From Elusimicrobia bacterium GWA2_62_23 (GTDB lineage Bacteria > Elusimicrobiota > Elusimicrobia > Elusimicrobiales > UBA9959): a stretch of 51,872 nt of DNA. A program made the position numbers and the translations under genes. The number at the start of each line of letters is the position of its first letter. Position 1 is the first letter of the stretch. The stretch spans positions 1-51,872 of the forward strand of contig MGTV01000026.1 of NCBI GenBank assembly GCA_001799635.1. Direction: 5' to 3'. Below, piece after piece: positions 18,653-26,815 of this stretch. Under the pieces are notes generated by a model that was not told where the DNA came from, ran no database searches, and saw only the letters and a program-made list of their open reading frames with translations.

Positions 18653-20115
18653 ACTCTTCCAGCCTCGCCCGGCTCATCCATCCGGAATACCGCTTCGGCA
18701 AGACCGATCCCGAAGAAGCCGCCCGCCTGGTGCAGTTGGGCGTGGGCGGTTTCTGTTTTTACGGCGGCACGGCCGACGAGGTCCGGGATGCTTCGCGTTC
18801 CCTCAAGTCGTTGTCGCGCACGCCGCTGCTGATAGCCTCGGACTACGAGAACGGGGCCGGGCAATGGGTGCGCGGCGCCACCGAATTGCCGACCAACATG
18901 GCCATAGGGGCCTCGGGGTCGGAGGCGCTGGCCCGCCGCAAAGGCGAGATCACCGCGCTGGAGGCGCGGGCCCTGGGCGTGGACTGGGTGCTGGCCCCGG
19001 TGGTGGACCTGGCGTCCGTGCCGGCCAACCCCATAGTGAACGTGCGGGCCTACGGCGCGGAGCACGGCCTGGTGACGCGCCTCGCCGGGGCTTATATCTC
19101 CGGCCTGGCCTCGCAGGGCGCCCTGAGCTGCCTTAAACATTTTCCGGGCCACGGCGCCACCGCTACCGATTCCCACCTGGCCCTGCCCGTGCTGGAAAAG
19201 AACCTGCACGGCCTGGAGCAGGACGACCTGCGGCCTTTCGCCGGGCTGGGCCGCGCCGATTCCGTGATGGCCGGCCACCTGGTGGCCAGGGCCCTGGACG
19301 AGGCCGCGCCGGCGTCCCTGTCCAAGGCCGCGCTGACCGGGCTGCTGCGCGAGTGGCTGAAGTACGGCGGCCTGGTGGTGACCGACGCTCTCAACATGAA
19401 GGCCGTCTCCGCCGACCCCGCCGCCGGCGTGCGCGCTTTCCAGGCCGGGGCCGACGCGCTGCTCTGTCCCGAAAACCCTTTTGCCCTGCATGAAGAACTG
19501 GTGCGGGCCTCCAACGACGGCCTGCTGCCCGGAGCCGCAGTGGCGCTGGCGCTGGGCCGCCAGGACCTGCTCGCCCGCAAGCTCTCGCCTTTCCGGTCCC
19601 AGCCTCAGCCCGCCGACGCGCTGCGCTGCCCGGAGCACCTGGCCTTCGCGGCCGAGGCCGCCCCGGCCTGCCTGGCCTGGTCCGGTGAGAACAAGTCCTT
19701 CGCCTTTGCCGAAGGGGATATTCTGGGCTATTTCGAACCGCTCACCCGCCCGGCTGACTGGAAGGGCGCGGCTTTCGTGGAGGAGCTGGTGAAGCTTGGC
19801 GCGCGGGTGGAGCCTTATCAGCCCGACTGCGGCATGCGCCTCGCCGCCGGGATTTTTTCTAAGCCTCGGGCTTTCAGCGGCAGCATCAATCTGTCGGCGG
19901 AAGAAAAAGCGGCCCTGGAAGGGGCGCTGAAAGGCGCGGGCCGCTCGGTGGTCGCCGCGTTCGGCAGTCCTTTCGTGCTGGGCCGCCTGGAGCACCGGCC
20001 GACTGCGGGTTTATGCGCTTTCTGCGCCTTGGAAGATTTTCAGCGGGCCGCCGCGCGCGTCCTCTTCGGTCGCGTAAAAGCGGGCGGGACCATGCCGGTG
20101 AATATAGGGAGCTGA
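18649..20115 (+). CDS. nagZ: Glycoside hydrolase family 3, NagZ-like beta-N-acetylhexosaminidase
   Basis: 488 residues from a TTG at 18649 that overlaps the mazG stop as TTGA. Further upstream the frame is only mazG antisense composition. NagZ hallmarks: DYENGAGQWVRGATELPTN, KHFPGHGATATDSHLALP with the His/Asp dyad loop, and the nucleophile Asp in VVTDALNMKAV. There is no signal peptide, so it should act in the cytoplasm on imported GlcNAc-anhydroMurNAc muropeptides. A C-terminal domain of about 130 residues follows the barrel, as in longer GH3 members. The following symporter may import a related ligand. Confidence 0.88.
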   Translation: MNSSSLARLIHPEYRFGKTDPEEAARLVQLGVGGFCFYGGTADEVRDASRSLKSLSRTPLLIASDYENGAGQWVRGATELPTNMAIGASGSEALARRKGEITALEARALGVDWVLAPVVDLASVPANPIVNVRAYGAEHGLVTRLAGAYISGLASQGALSCLKHFPGHGATATDSHLALPVLEKNLHGLEQDDLRPFAGLGRADSVMAGHLVARALDEAAPASLSKAALTGLLREWLKYGGLVVTDALNMKAVSADPAAGVRAFQAGADALLCPENPFALHEELVRASNDGLLPGAAVALALGRQDLLARKLSPFRSQPQPADALRCPEHLAFAAEAAPACLAWSGENKSFAFAEGDILGYFEPLTRPADWKGAAFVEELVKLGARVEPYQPDCGMRLAAGIFSKPRAFSGSINLSAEEKAALEGALKGAGRSVVAAFGSPFVLGRLEHRPTAGLCAFCALEDFQRAAARVLFGRVKAGGTMPVNIGS

Positions 20116-20116
20116 T

Positions 20117-21592
20117 ATGAACGAAACGGCCGTTTTAGAGCGGATAACCGGGCTGGCGCCGGTGGACTACGCCATAATGGGCGCCGCGGTGATCGCCCTC
20201 TTCCTGATCTCCTTCTTCAAGGGGCGGGGCGAGAACGACACGCAGGATTACTTTCTCGGCAAACGCAAGACCCCGGTCTGGGTAGGGACGCTGTCCTTCG
20301 TGGCCACCGAGATCAGCGCCATGACCATAGTGGGCATCCCGCCCATCGGCTTCACCGAGAACTGGCAGTACCTGCAGTTCTTCATAGGTTCGGCCACGTC
20401 GCGCATCCTTATCGCGTTCTTCTTCATCCCGGCCTTCTACCGGTTCAACTGCACCACCATCTACGAGTTCCTCAAGCACCGCTTCGGGGCGCAGACGCAA
20501 TACGCGGGTTCGGCCTTCTTCTTCGTGACGCGGCTGTTCGCCTCCGGCGTGCGGCTTTACGCGGCGTCGCTGGCGGTGTCGGTGATCATGGGCTGGCCGC
20601 TGGGCTATACCATCGGCTTTTTCACCGCGGTCAGCATCATCTTCATCGGCTTCGGCGGCATCAAGGCGGTGCTGTGGACGGGCACCTTCGAGACGGTGGT
20701 GTTCTACCTGGCCGGCGGCGCGGTGGCCGGCTGGCTGCTGCTGCACATCGACGGCGGGCTGGGCGGGGCCTGGCAGCTGGCCTCGGAGGCCGGCAAGCTG
20801 TCGGTGTTCAACGTGGGCTGGGGCATGAAGGACCCGAACGTGCTGTGGGCGGCCGTGCTCAACGGCATCTTCGGCTCCATGGCGGCCTTCGGCACGGACC
20901 AGGAGCTGATGCAGCGCCTGCTGACCCTGGAGACGCGCAAGGAAAGCCAGCAGACCATAGTGGCCACCATTTTCGCGAGCCTGCCGCTGACGGCGCTGTA
21001 CCTGGGCATTGGCACGCTGCTGTTCGTGTTCTACAAGCAGCACCCGGCGCTGCCGCTGCCGGAGAACGCCGACAAGATCCTGTCGCACTTCACGGTGCAC
21101 GTGCTGCCGGCGGGGCTGAAGGGGCTGGTGCTGACGGCGGTGGTGCTGGCGAGCATAGACTCGCCGCTCTCGTCGCTGTCGTCGTCGTTCATCACGGATA
21201 TTTACCGGCCGCTCATCAGGAAAACGGCGGAGGAAAGGCATTACCTGTTCGCGTCGCGGGTGAGCGTGGTCTGCTTCGGGCTGCTGCTGGCGGGGATCGC
21301 CTGGCTGTGCGCGGCGGGCTCGGGGCGCATGCTGTGGCTGGCTTTCAAGGTGAACGGGGTGACGGCGGGCAGCCTGCTGGGCGTGTTCCTGCTGGGGCTC
21401 TTGACCAAGCGGGCGGGCAACCGCGGCAACGTGGCGGCCATGCTAATCAGCGCGGCGCTGGCGGCTTTCACGCTGTACCTGTCCGAGCAGGGCTACCCCA
21501 TAGGCTGGAGCTGGATCGTGGTGATAGGCACCGTTTCCACCTTCTCCCTCGGCTGGCTCTTCGGCCGCAAGCCCGACGAGAGCAAGGTCTAA
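20117..21592 (+). CDS. Sodium:solute symporter (SSS family)
   Basis: 491 residues, highly hydrophobic, with the SSS core. The N-terminal helix is followed by DYFLGKRKTPVWVGTLSFVA and TEISAMTIVGIPP. The conserved FNCTTIYEFLKHRFG loop, a GTDQELMQRLLT segment and the SIDSPLSSLSSSF stretch, the counterpart of the Na2-site helix, follow. The start is one nucleotide past the nagZ stop. The substrate is not readable from sequence; SSS members near glycosidases often import sugars or sialic acids. A large structured repeat starts 3 nt after the stop. Confidence 0.9.
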   Translation: MNETAVLERITGLAPVDYAIMGAAVIALFLISFFKGRGENDTQDYFLGKRKTPVWVGTLSFVATEISAMTIVGIPPIGFTENWQYLQFFIGSATSRILIAFFFIPAFYRFNCTTIYEFLKHRFGAQTQYAGSAFFFVTRLFASGVRLYAASLAVSVIMGWPLGYTIGFFTAVSIIFIGFGGIKAVLWTGTFETVVFYLAGGAVAGWLLLHIDGGLGGAWQLASEAGKLSVFNVGWGMKDPNVLWAAVLNGIFGSMAAFGTDQELMQRLLTLETRKESQQTIVATIFASLPLTALYLGIGTLLFVFYKQHPALPLPENADKILSHFTVHVLPAGLKGLVLTAVVLASIDSPLSSLSSSFITDIYRPLIRKTAEERHYLFASRVSVVCFGLLLAGIAWLCAAGSGRMLWLAFKVNGVTAGSLLGVFLLGLLTKRAGNRGNVAAMLISAALAAFTLYLSEQGYPIGWSWIVVIGTVSTFSLGWLFGRKPDESKV

Positions 21593-21594
21593 TC

Positions 21595-21717
21595 GGCTGG
21601 GCGGGATAGTCTTCCGCTCGCCATGACTGCAGGGAACCGTTGCGCGGTTCCCCTCAATCGCTGCGCGATTGAGCCTCCCTTCCCCAAATGGCGCTCGGAA
21701 GACTATCCCGCCCGGCC
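21595..21717. repeat. Palindromic intergenic element, family C copy 1
   Basis: The outer arms 21595-21623 and 21689-21717 pair over 29 positions with one G-U wobble and one 2-nt internal loop. Inside are two tight hairpins: GGGAACCG-TTGCG-CGGTTCCC (21632-21652) and CTCAATCG-CTGCG-CGATTGAG (21653-21673). The same architecture occurs inverted at 34311-34425. It begins 3 nt after the symporter stop. Confidence 0.85.
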
Positions 21718-21724
21718 TCCGCTT

Positions 21725-21914
21725 GGGGCAGGCATATTCTCCGAGTGAGCGTTAGGGCGCAGGGCCAAGTGCCGGAGCGGACGGCCTATCATTATGGCCG
21801 CGGCGGCGCTGTCTGAGGAGCGCACGGTGTGCGCGACGAGTTCGACGCCGGCGGAGGCACGCAGGCCCTCCTCTGCCGCGCCCGCTCAGCGAACGAGGGG
21901 AATATGCCTGCCCC
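21725..21914. repeat. Second large imperfect palindrome in the 21.6-21.99 kb gap
   Basis: The arms GGGGCAGGCATATTC (21725-21739) and its exact complement (21900-21914) enclose further paired blocks (GGGCGC with GCGCCC, AGGGCC with GGCCCT, GAGCG with CGCTC). Together with the preceding element it fills the gene-free stretch 21593-21989. No ORF with coding character was seen in this gap. Confidence 0.7.
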
Positions 21915-21941
21915 TGTCGGCCCGACTCAAAGCGGATAAAT

Positions 21942-21965
21942 AAAAAACCCCTCGGGAGAGGGGTT
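21942..21965 (-). terminator. Rho-independent terminator of ytxH
   Basis: On the minus strand an 8-bp stem AACCCCTC/GAGGGGTT with a 4-nt loop is followed by six T residues. It lies 24 nt beyond the ytxH stop. Plus-strand T content (CTTTATTT) may allow use from the symporter side too. Confidence 0.8.
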
Positions 21966-21989
21966 CTTTATTTGCCGAAGAGGCGCGTC

Positions 21990-22211
21990 TTAGTTGACGT
22001 GCTTCATCAGGTGCTCTTTGCGCTTCTTGATCTCTTCTTCGAGCTTCTCGATGGTTTCCTTGGTCTTTTCCTTGGTCTCGTCCATCCAGTCGCCCAGCTT
22101 TTCGCGGGTTTCCTTGCCCTTGGCGGGCGCGTACAGGATGCCCAGGATGGCGCCGATGATGCCGCCCACCACGAAAGCGCCGATGATCTCACTGCCTCTG
22201 TTTTCTGACAT
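21990..22211 (-). CDS. YtxH-domain small membrane protein
   Basis: 73 residues. One N-terminal glycine-rich hydrophobic helix (IIGAFVVGGIIGAILGILYA) is followed by PAKGKETREKL and a charged coiled coil to the end. This is the YtxH/gas-vesicle-protein-like pattern, often stress-linked in other bacteria. An ideal CCGGAGG site precedes the ATG. A TATAAT box lies on the minus strand at 22255-22250. It has its own terminator, so it is monocistronic. Confidence 0.85.
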   Translation of the reverse strand: MSENRGSEIIGAFVVGGIIGAILGILYAPAKGKETREKLGDWMDETKEKTKETIEKLEEEIKKRKEHLMKHVN

Positions 22212-22317
22212 AGTTACCTCCGGAGAAATTCAGTCCAATGCCTTCCTATATTATACATCCTTGTGAGGCGGCCGGCGCAAGGCCCGCCGGGTGTGGCCCG
22301 GGCGGGGGGAATACGGC

Positions 22318-22329
22318 TATAATATCCGC
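22318..22329 (+). promoter_or_regulatory. TATAAT box positioned for a leaderless mRNA
   Basis: A perfect TATAAT (22318-22323) is followed by ATCCGC and then the ATG at 22330. With usual spacing, +1 is the A of ATG. The 15-nt block TATAATATCCGCATG is identical to the one before the SDR gene at 47669. No -35 consensus was seen. Confidence 0.65.
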
Positions 22330-23607
22330 ATGAGAGGCGCGTATCTTTTCCTGGCCCTGCTGCTGACGCCGGCGGCCGCCCCGGCTTATCCCGGGGACGC
22401 CAGGCTGAGCGCCAAGCTCAAGCGCGAGTTCGAGACCGCCATAAGTTCCGTGCCCGCCGGGAGGGAACTGCTGGGGCGCCTGGAGAAGGCGGGGCCCGGC
22501 TACAAGGCCCTGCGGGTGCTCGTGCGCCGCGATCCTTCCGACAGCCTCGCCTGGTTCTCTTCCGACGACAACGCCGTCTATTTCAACTCCAGGTTCATCC
22601 TGAAGTTCTTCGCCGCTAAAAAGTTCAAGGACCGCGAGGTGGTGGAGATCATGCGGGGGAACAAGGAGGTCCGGACCGAATTCGTGAAGTACGCCAGTCC
22701 GGTCTTCCTGCACGAGCTGGTGCACGCCCTGCAGTGCTACCTGTACCCGGAGTACCGCAGGGACGCCGGCGGCAACCCGCTGGAGTTCGAATACGAGGCC
22801 TACCTGACCGAGGATATCTACGTGCACGAGCGCATGAAGGCGGAGCCGTCGCTCTTGAAGGAGTTCGTGCGCGGGGCGTATACGGACGTCTATACGGCCA
22901 ACGCCTTCGGCAGCTACCTGGCGCTGTCGCTGGACCCGGCGCGCTACCGCGAGAAGATCCGCGGCCTTTACGAGGACGGCTTAGGCGGCTACCTCAGCAT
23001 AGATAAGGCGGAGAGGAAAAAGAAGAACGACGTGGAGGACTCCCGCATTTTCGCGCTGGCGGCCGGCAAGGGGCGGGAATACGCCGCGGGGTCCGCGGCC
23101 CTGGCCCGTTTGGAGGACCAGAAAGAGGCCTTCGCCGCTTTCCTGAAGGAATTTTACGCCGGGCGCTGGCCGGCCTTCAGCGCCGACGCGCTGCTCTTTG
23201 TGGGAGGCATAGCGCTGGAGCGGAAGAATTATCCTCTGGCCCTGGATTGCCTGGCGGGGGCCGACGCCAATACCGCGAAGTACGGGCTGTCCCCGGAAGC
23301 CACGGAGGCTCTAAAGACCAAGGGGGCCCTGGCCGTGCTGGAGGCCGCTTCTTTCATCCGGGACAACAGGAAAAAGATGGGGGTGGAAGTGCTCAGTCAG
23401 CACCTGAAGGCGCTGGAGAAGGCCTGCCTGGCCGCCAGCCGCCCCTTCCCCGGGGACCTGGGCGCCCTGCGCGCCGAGACCTATCCTAAAGCCATGGCTT
23501 ATTACGCTGAAAAGTACGGCTCGGAGAAAGACCCTGGCCGCCGGGATTACTACAAAGAGAACCTGGACTACTTCGCCGCTTCCACCGGCCCCGTGACGGC
23601 GCCTTAA
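22330..23607 (+). CDS. Secreted putative zinc metallopeptidase (HExxH)
   Basis: 425 residues from the ATG at 22330, chosen because a perfect -10 box sits 6 nt upstream and the signal peptide begins there (MRGAYLFLALLLTPAAAPAY). An HExxH site (VFLHELVHALQ, near residue 130) is followed about 20 residues later by an acidic stretch (LEFEYEAYLTED) that could supply the third ligand. The C-terminal half is helical and TPR-like. The family is not recognised. A gluzincin-like peptidase is a reasonable inference. Confidence 0.55.
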   Translation: MRGAYLFLALLLTPAAAPAYPGDARLSAKLKREFETAISSVPAGRELLGRLEKAGPGYKALRVLVRRDPSDSLAWFSSDDNAVYFNSRFILKFFAAKKFKDREVVEIMRGNKEVRTEFVKYASPVFLHELVHALQCYLYPEYRRDAGGNPLEFEYEAYLTEDIYVHERMKAEPSLLKEFVRGAYTDVYTANAFGSYLALSLDPARYREKIRGLYEDGLGGYLSIDKAERKKKNDVEDSRIFALAAGKGREYAAGSAALARLEDQKEAFAAFLKEFYAGRWPAFSADALLFVGGIALERKNYPLALDCLAGADANTAKYGLSPEATEALKTKGALAVLEAASFIRDNRKKMGVEVLSQHLKALEKACLAASRPFPGDLGALRAETYPKAMAYYAEKYGSEKDPGRRDYYKENLDYFAASTGPVTAP

Positions 23608-23627
23608 TAAGATATTTTCTTCTTGCT

Positions 23628-23656
23628 TTGACACACTTTATTGAGTAAATTATTTT
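23628..23656 (+). promoter_or_regulatory. Promoter of the microcompartment operon
   Basis: TTGACA (23628-23633) and TATTTT (23651-23656) are spaced 17 bp. The surrounding 50 bp is strongly AT-rich in a GC-rich genome. It drives the aminotransferase gene at 23694, preceded by a GCGGAGGAACTC ribosome site. Confidence 0.6.
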
Positions 23657-23693
23657 ATAAGGCAGCGCAGAAAATACAGCAGCGGAGGAACTC

Positions 23694-24923
23694 ATGATCG
23701 ACATAGCCAAGAACATAGCCACCACCCCCCGGCGCACCAAAGCTTCCGTTATCCGCGAACTCCTCAAGACCACCAATGTCCCCGGCATCATCTCCTTCGC
23801 CGGCGGCCTGCCCGCGCCCGACCACTTCCCCTACGATTTCGTGGCCGACACGGTAAAAGAGATCATGGCCAAGAAGGGCAAGATAGCCCTGCAGTACGGC
23901 CCCACCGACGGGCTGCCGGAACTCAAGGACGAGTTCATAAAGTTCCTCAAGAAGTACGAGGGCATAGACGCCAAGCCCGAGAACCTAATTATCACCACCG
24001 CGAGCCAGCAGGCGCTGGACATGGTGGGCCGCCTCTTCATCGACGCCTCCGACCCGGTGATCGTCGAAAAGCCCAGCTACATGGGCGCCCTGCAGGTGTT
24101 CCGCTCCTACGGCGCCGAGTTCATAGGCGTAAAGCTGGAAGACGACGGTATCAGCACAGACGAGCTCAAGGAGAAACTGGAGTGGCTGCACGCCCAGGAC
24201 GAACATTACAAGTTCATTTACCTGGTGCCGGATTTCCAGAACCCCAGCGGCGTGACGCTCTCCGAGGCCAAGCGCAAGAAGATCATAGAGCTGTCCGATA
24301 AGTATAATGTGGCCGTGATCGAGGACTCGCCCTACCGGCAGATCCGCTTCGAGGGCAAGGAGCCCAAGATGCTCTACCGCCTGGACCAGGATTCCAAGAA
24401 GACCAACAACATCATCTCGCTCTTCACCTTCTCCAAGACCTTCGCCCCGGGCCTGCGCCTGGGCATCATCCTGGGCCACCCCCAGATCATCAAGAAGATG
24501 GAGATCCTCAAGCAGTCCCTGGACCTCTGCACGTCGAGCCTGAACCAGCTGATAGCGGCCGAATTCCTGCGCACCGGTTTCTTCGAAAAACACATAGAGG
24601 TGGTCAAGAAGGACTACCGGATCAAGAAGAACGCCATGGTGGGCGCGCTCGAAAAATACATGCCCGAAGGCGTCACCTGGACCAACCCCGAGGGCGGCCT
24701 GTTCCTGTGGGTGCGCCTGCCCGAGCAGATGAGCGCCGACGACATGTTCCAGGACGCGCTCAAGGAGAACGTGGCCTACGTGATAGGCTCGGCTTTCCAC
24801 TCCGACGGGTCCGGCAAGAACACCATGCGCCTGAACTTCTCCTTCGCGAGCCCCGAGCAGATAGAAGAGGGCGTAAAGCGCCTGGCCGCGGCGGTCAAGA
24901 AGCGCCTCGTGGGAGCCAAATAA
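23694..24923 (+). CDS. PLP-dependent class I/II aminotransferase
   Basis: 409 residues. The fold-type I pattern resembles LysN/ARO8/2-aminoadipate transaminases: VPGIISFAGGLPAPDHFP, QYGPTDGLPELKDEF, VPDFQNPSGVTLSEAKR, the PLP Lys in FTFSKTFAPGLRLG, and the substrate Arg in TMRLNFSF. It lies 7 nt before pduS and shares the BMC promoter. Why an aminotransferase leads this operon is unclear, as it has no encapsulation-type terminal helix. It may be a bystander or process an aldehyde/keto-acid side product. Confidence 0.88.
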   Translation: MIDIAKNIATTPRRTKASVIRELLKTTNVPGIISFAGGLPAPDHFPYDFVADTVKEIMAKKGKIALQYGPTDGLPELKDEFIKFLKKYEGIDAKPENLIITTASQQALDMVGRLFIDASDPVIVEKPSYMGALQVFRSYGAEFIGVKLEDDGISTDELKEKLEWLHAQDEHYKFIYLVPDFQNPSGVTLSEAKRKKIIELSDKYNVAVIEDSPYRQIRFEGKEPKMLYRLDQDSKKTNNIISLFTFSKTFAPGLRLGIILGHPQIIKKMEILKQSLDLCTSSLNQLIAAEFLRTGFFEKHIEVVKKDYRIKKNAMVGALEKYMPEGVTWTNPEGGLFLWVRLPEQMSADDMFQDALKENVAYVIGSAFHSDGSGKNTMRLNFSFASPEQIEEGVKRLAAAVKKRLVGAK

Positions 24924-24930
24924 AACAGCC

Positions 24931-26274
24931 GTGTCCGACTTTTCAGCGCAATTCAGCAAAGACCTTCGTGCCGCCGGCGTAGTTGGAGCCGGCGGCGCGG
25001 GTTTTCCGTCCTACGTGAAAGCGCAGGGCCGGGCGGAATTCGCGCTGGTGAACGCCGCGGAATGCGAGCCGCTGCTCAAGAAGGACCAGAAGCTCCTGGA
25101 ATATTTCCCGGAGAAGGTCTTCGACGGGCTTGAGCTGCTGATGAAGGCCGTGGGCGCTTCTCAGGGCATAGTGGGCATCAAGAAGAAGCACGAAAAGATA
25201 ATTCCCCGCCTGGAAGAGATAGCCAAAAGCCGCAAAAATATTTCCGTCCTCAAGATGGGGGACTACTACCCCGCCGGCGACGAGCAGTGCCTGGTGTACG
25301 AAGCCACCGGCCGCGTGGTGCCGCCGGGGGGGATCCCGCTCGACGTGGGCTGCGTGGTCTGCAACGTGGAGACGCTCTATAACGCCGTCTTCGCGCCGCG
25401 CCCCGTCACCGAAACTTTCGTGACCGTGAACGGCGGGGTTAAGAAGCCCGCCACCTTCCGCGTGCCCGTGGGCGTGACCTGGCGCGAATGCGTGGAGCTG
25501 TGCGGCGGGTTCACCGTAAAGGACCCCGCCTACATCGACGGCGGGCCCATGATGGGCAAGGTGCAGACCGATTTCGACCTGCCGGTGGTGAAGGCTTCCG
25601 GCGGCATCATAGTGCTTCCTAAAACGCATCCGCTGATAGTCAAGAAAGCGCAGGTCCGCCCGACGTTCACACGCATAGGCCGCTCGGCCTGCGACCAATG
25701 TTCTTTCTGCACCGAGTTCTGCCCGCGCTACCTGCTGGGCCATAACGTGCAGCCGCACCGGGTGATGCGCACCATGCTCTTTTCCGGCGGGCCGGAACAC
25801 AAACTGCACAGCCAGTACGGCCTGCTCTGCTGCGAGTGCGCTCTGTGTTCGCTCTACTCCTGTCCGGAGGGCCTGCATCCCAGCCAGGCTTGCGTGGCCG
25901 CCAAGGCGGACCTGCGCGAGCAGAAGATAGGCTTTAAGAATTCCGCGCTCAACACCGGCAAAAAGCCGGAGGCGCACCCGGTGCGCGATTTCCGCAAGGT
26001 GCCGGTGTCCAAACTCGTCCGGCGGCTCGGCCTGGAAGACTACAACAAGGACGCGCCGTGGACCGCCGAGGTCTATAAACCGGCGAAGGTGAAAATTTTA
26101 ATGAGCCAGCACATTGGCGCGCCATGCGTCCCGACGGTAAAAGAGGGGCAGAAAGTGGAAAAGGGCGCCGTGGTGGGGGACGTCCCCGCCGATAAACTGG
26201 GTTGCCCGGTGCATGCGAGCGTTTCCGGCACCGTAGGCAAAGTCAACGACCGGTACGTGGAGATCTATGCTTAA
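24931..26274 (+). CDS. pduS: PduS/RnfC-like NADH:acceptor oxidoreductase of the BMC
   Basis: 447 residues with a GTG start. The glycine-rich nucleotide loop is GVVGAGGAGFPSYVK (16-30). An NADH/FMN-binding Rnf-like core follows. Two 4Fe-4S motifs occur: C254, C257, C260, C264 (CDQCSFCTEFCP) and C300, C303, C306, C311 (CCECALCSLYSCP). A barrel-sandwich-like tail ends in GCPVHASVSGTVG. In Pdu systems PduS is a cobalamin reductase paired with PduT. No B12 enzyme is present here, so I infer NADH reoxidation with electrons leaving through the neighbouring Fe-S pore trimer. Overlaps the BMC-T gene by 8 nt. Confidence 0.9.
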   Translation: MSDFSAQFSKDLRAAGVVGAGGAGFPSYVKAQGRAEFALVNAAECEPLLKKDQKLLEYFPEKVFDGLELLMKAVGASQGIVGIKKKHEKIIPRLEEIAKSRKNISVLKMGDYYPAGDEQCLVYEATGRVVPPGGIPLDVGCVVCNVETLYNAVFAPRPVTETFVTVNGGVKKPATFRVPVGVTWRECVELCGGFTVKDPAYIDGGPMMGKVQTDFDLPVVKASGGIIVLPKTHPLIVKKAQVRPTFTRIGRSACDQCSFCTEFCPRYLLGHNVQPHRVMRTMLFSGGPEHKLHSQYGLLCCECALCSLYSCPEGLHPSQACVAAKADLREQKIGFKNSALNTGKKPEAHPVRDFRKVPVSKLVRRLGLEDYNKDAPWTAEVYKPAKVKILMSQHIGAPCVPTVKEGQKVEKGAVVGDVPADKLGCPVHASVSGTVGKVNDRYVEIYA

Positions 26275-26815
26275 CGCTATTGGCGGAGTGGAACTGTCCA
26301 GCGTGGCCAAAGGCCTTGAAACGGCCGACGCCATGCTCAAGACCTCGAAGATCAAGCTTATCCTTTCCCGCTCCATCTGCCCGGGTAAATATATCATCCT
26401 CGCGGCCGGCGACGTGGGAGACGTGAACGCCGCCGTAGAGGCCGGCGCCTCCAAGGCCGCGCACGCCTTGGTGGACAGCTTCGTCATTCCCAATATACAT
26501 CCCGAGGTTTTTCCCGCCATAGAAGGGACCACCGTGGTGGAGGGCCTTGAGGCCCTCGGCATCATAGAGGCCTTCTCGGTTTCCGCGCTGGTGGAGGCCG
26601 CCGACGCCGCCGTGAAGGCCGCCCCGGTCAAACTGCTGGAGATACGCCTGGCCATGGCGCTGGGCGGCAAAGCCTTCGTAACTCTCACCGGTTCCGTGGC
26701 CGCCGCCGAAACCGCAGTGGCCGCCGGCGCCGCCGTTGTGGCCAAAAAGGGACTGCTGGTGGAAAAAGTAGTGATCCCCCAGCCCCGCCCCGAACTCCTC
26801 CGCGAAATAATTTAA
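26267..26815 (+). CDS. pduT: Tandem-domain BMC-T shell protein with pore Cys38 (PduT-like)
   Basis: 182 residues with two BMC domains (about 5-90 and 95-180; second begins VEGLEALGIIEAFSVSALVE). The first-domain pore loop reads SRSICPGKYIIL with Cys at residue 38. In PduT the equivalent Cys38 of each subunit holds a [4Fe-4S] cluster at the trimer axis. Its overlap with pduS supports an electron conduit across the shell. The stop codon is inside the palindromic element that follows. Confidence 0.9.
   Translation: MLNAIGGVELSSVAKGLETADAMLKTSKIKLILSRSICPGKYIILAAGDVGDVNAAVEAGASKAAHALVDSFVIPNIHPEVFPAIEGTTVVEGLEALGIIEAFSVSALVEAADAAVKAAPVKLLEIRLAMALGGKAFVTLTGSVAAAETAVAAGAAVVAKKGLLVEKVVIPQPRPELLREII

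Noticed and set aside
21593..21989. Small coding genes or tRNA in the gap after the symporter
   Set aside because: Only self-complementary blocks and the ytxH terminator are present; no tRNA-like TTCGANTC arm or plausible ORF with RBS was seen.
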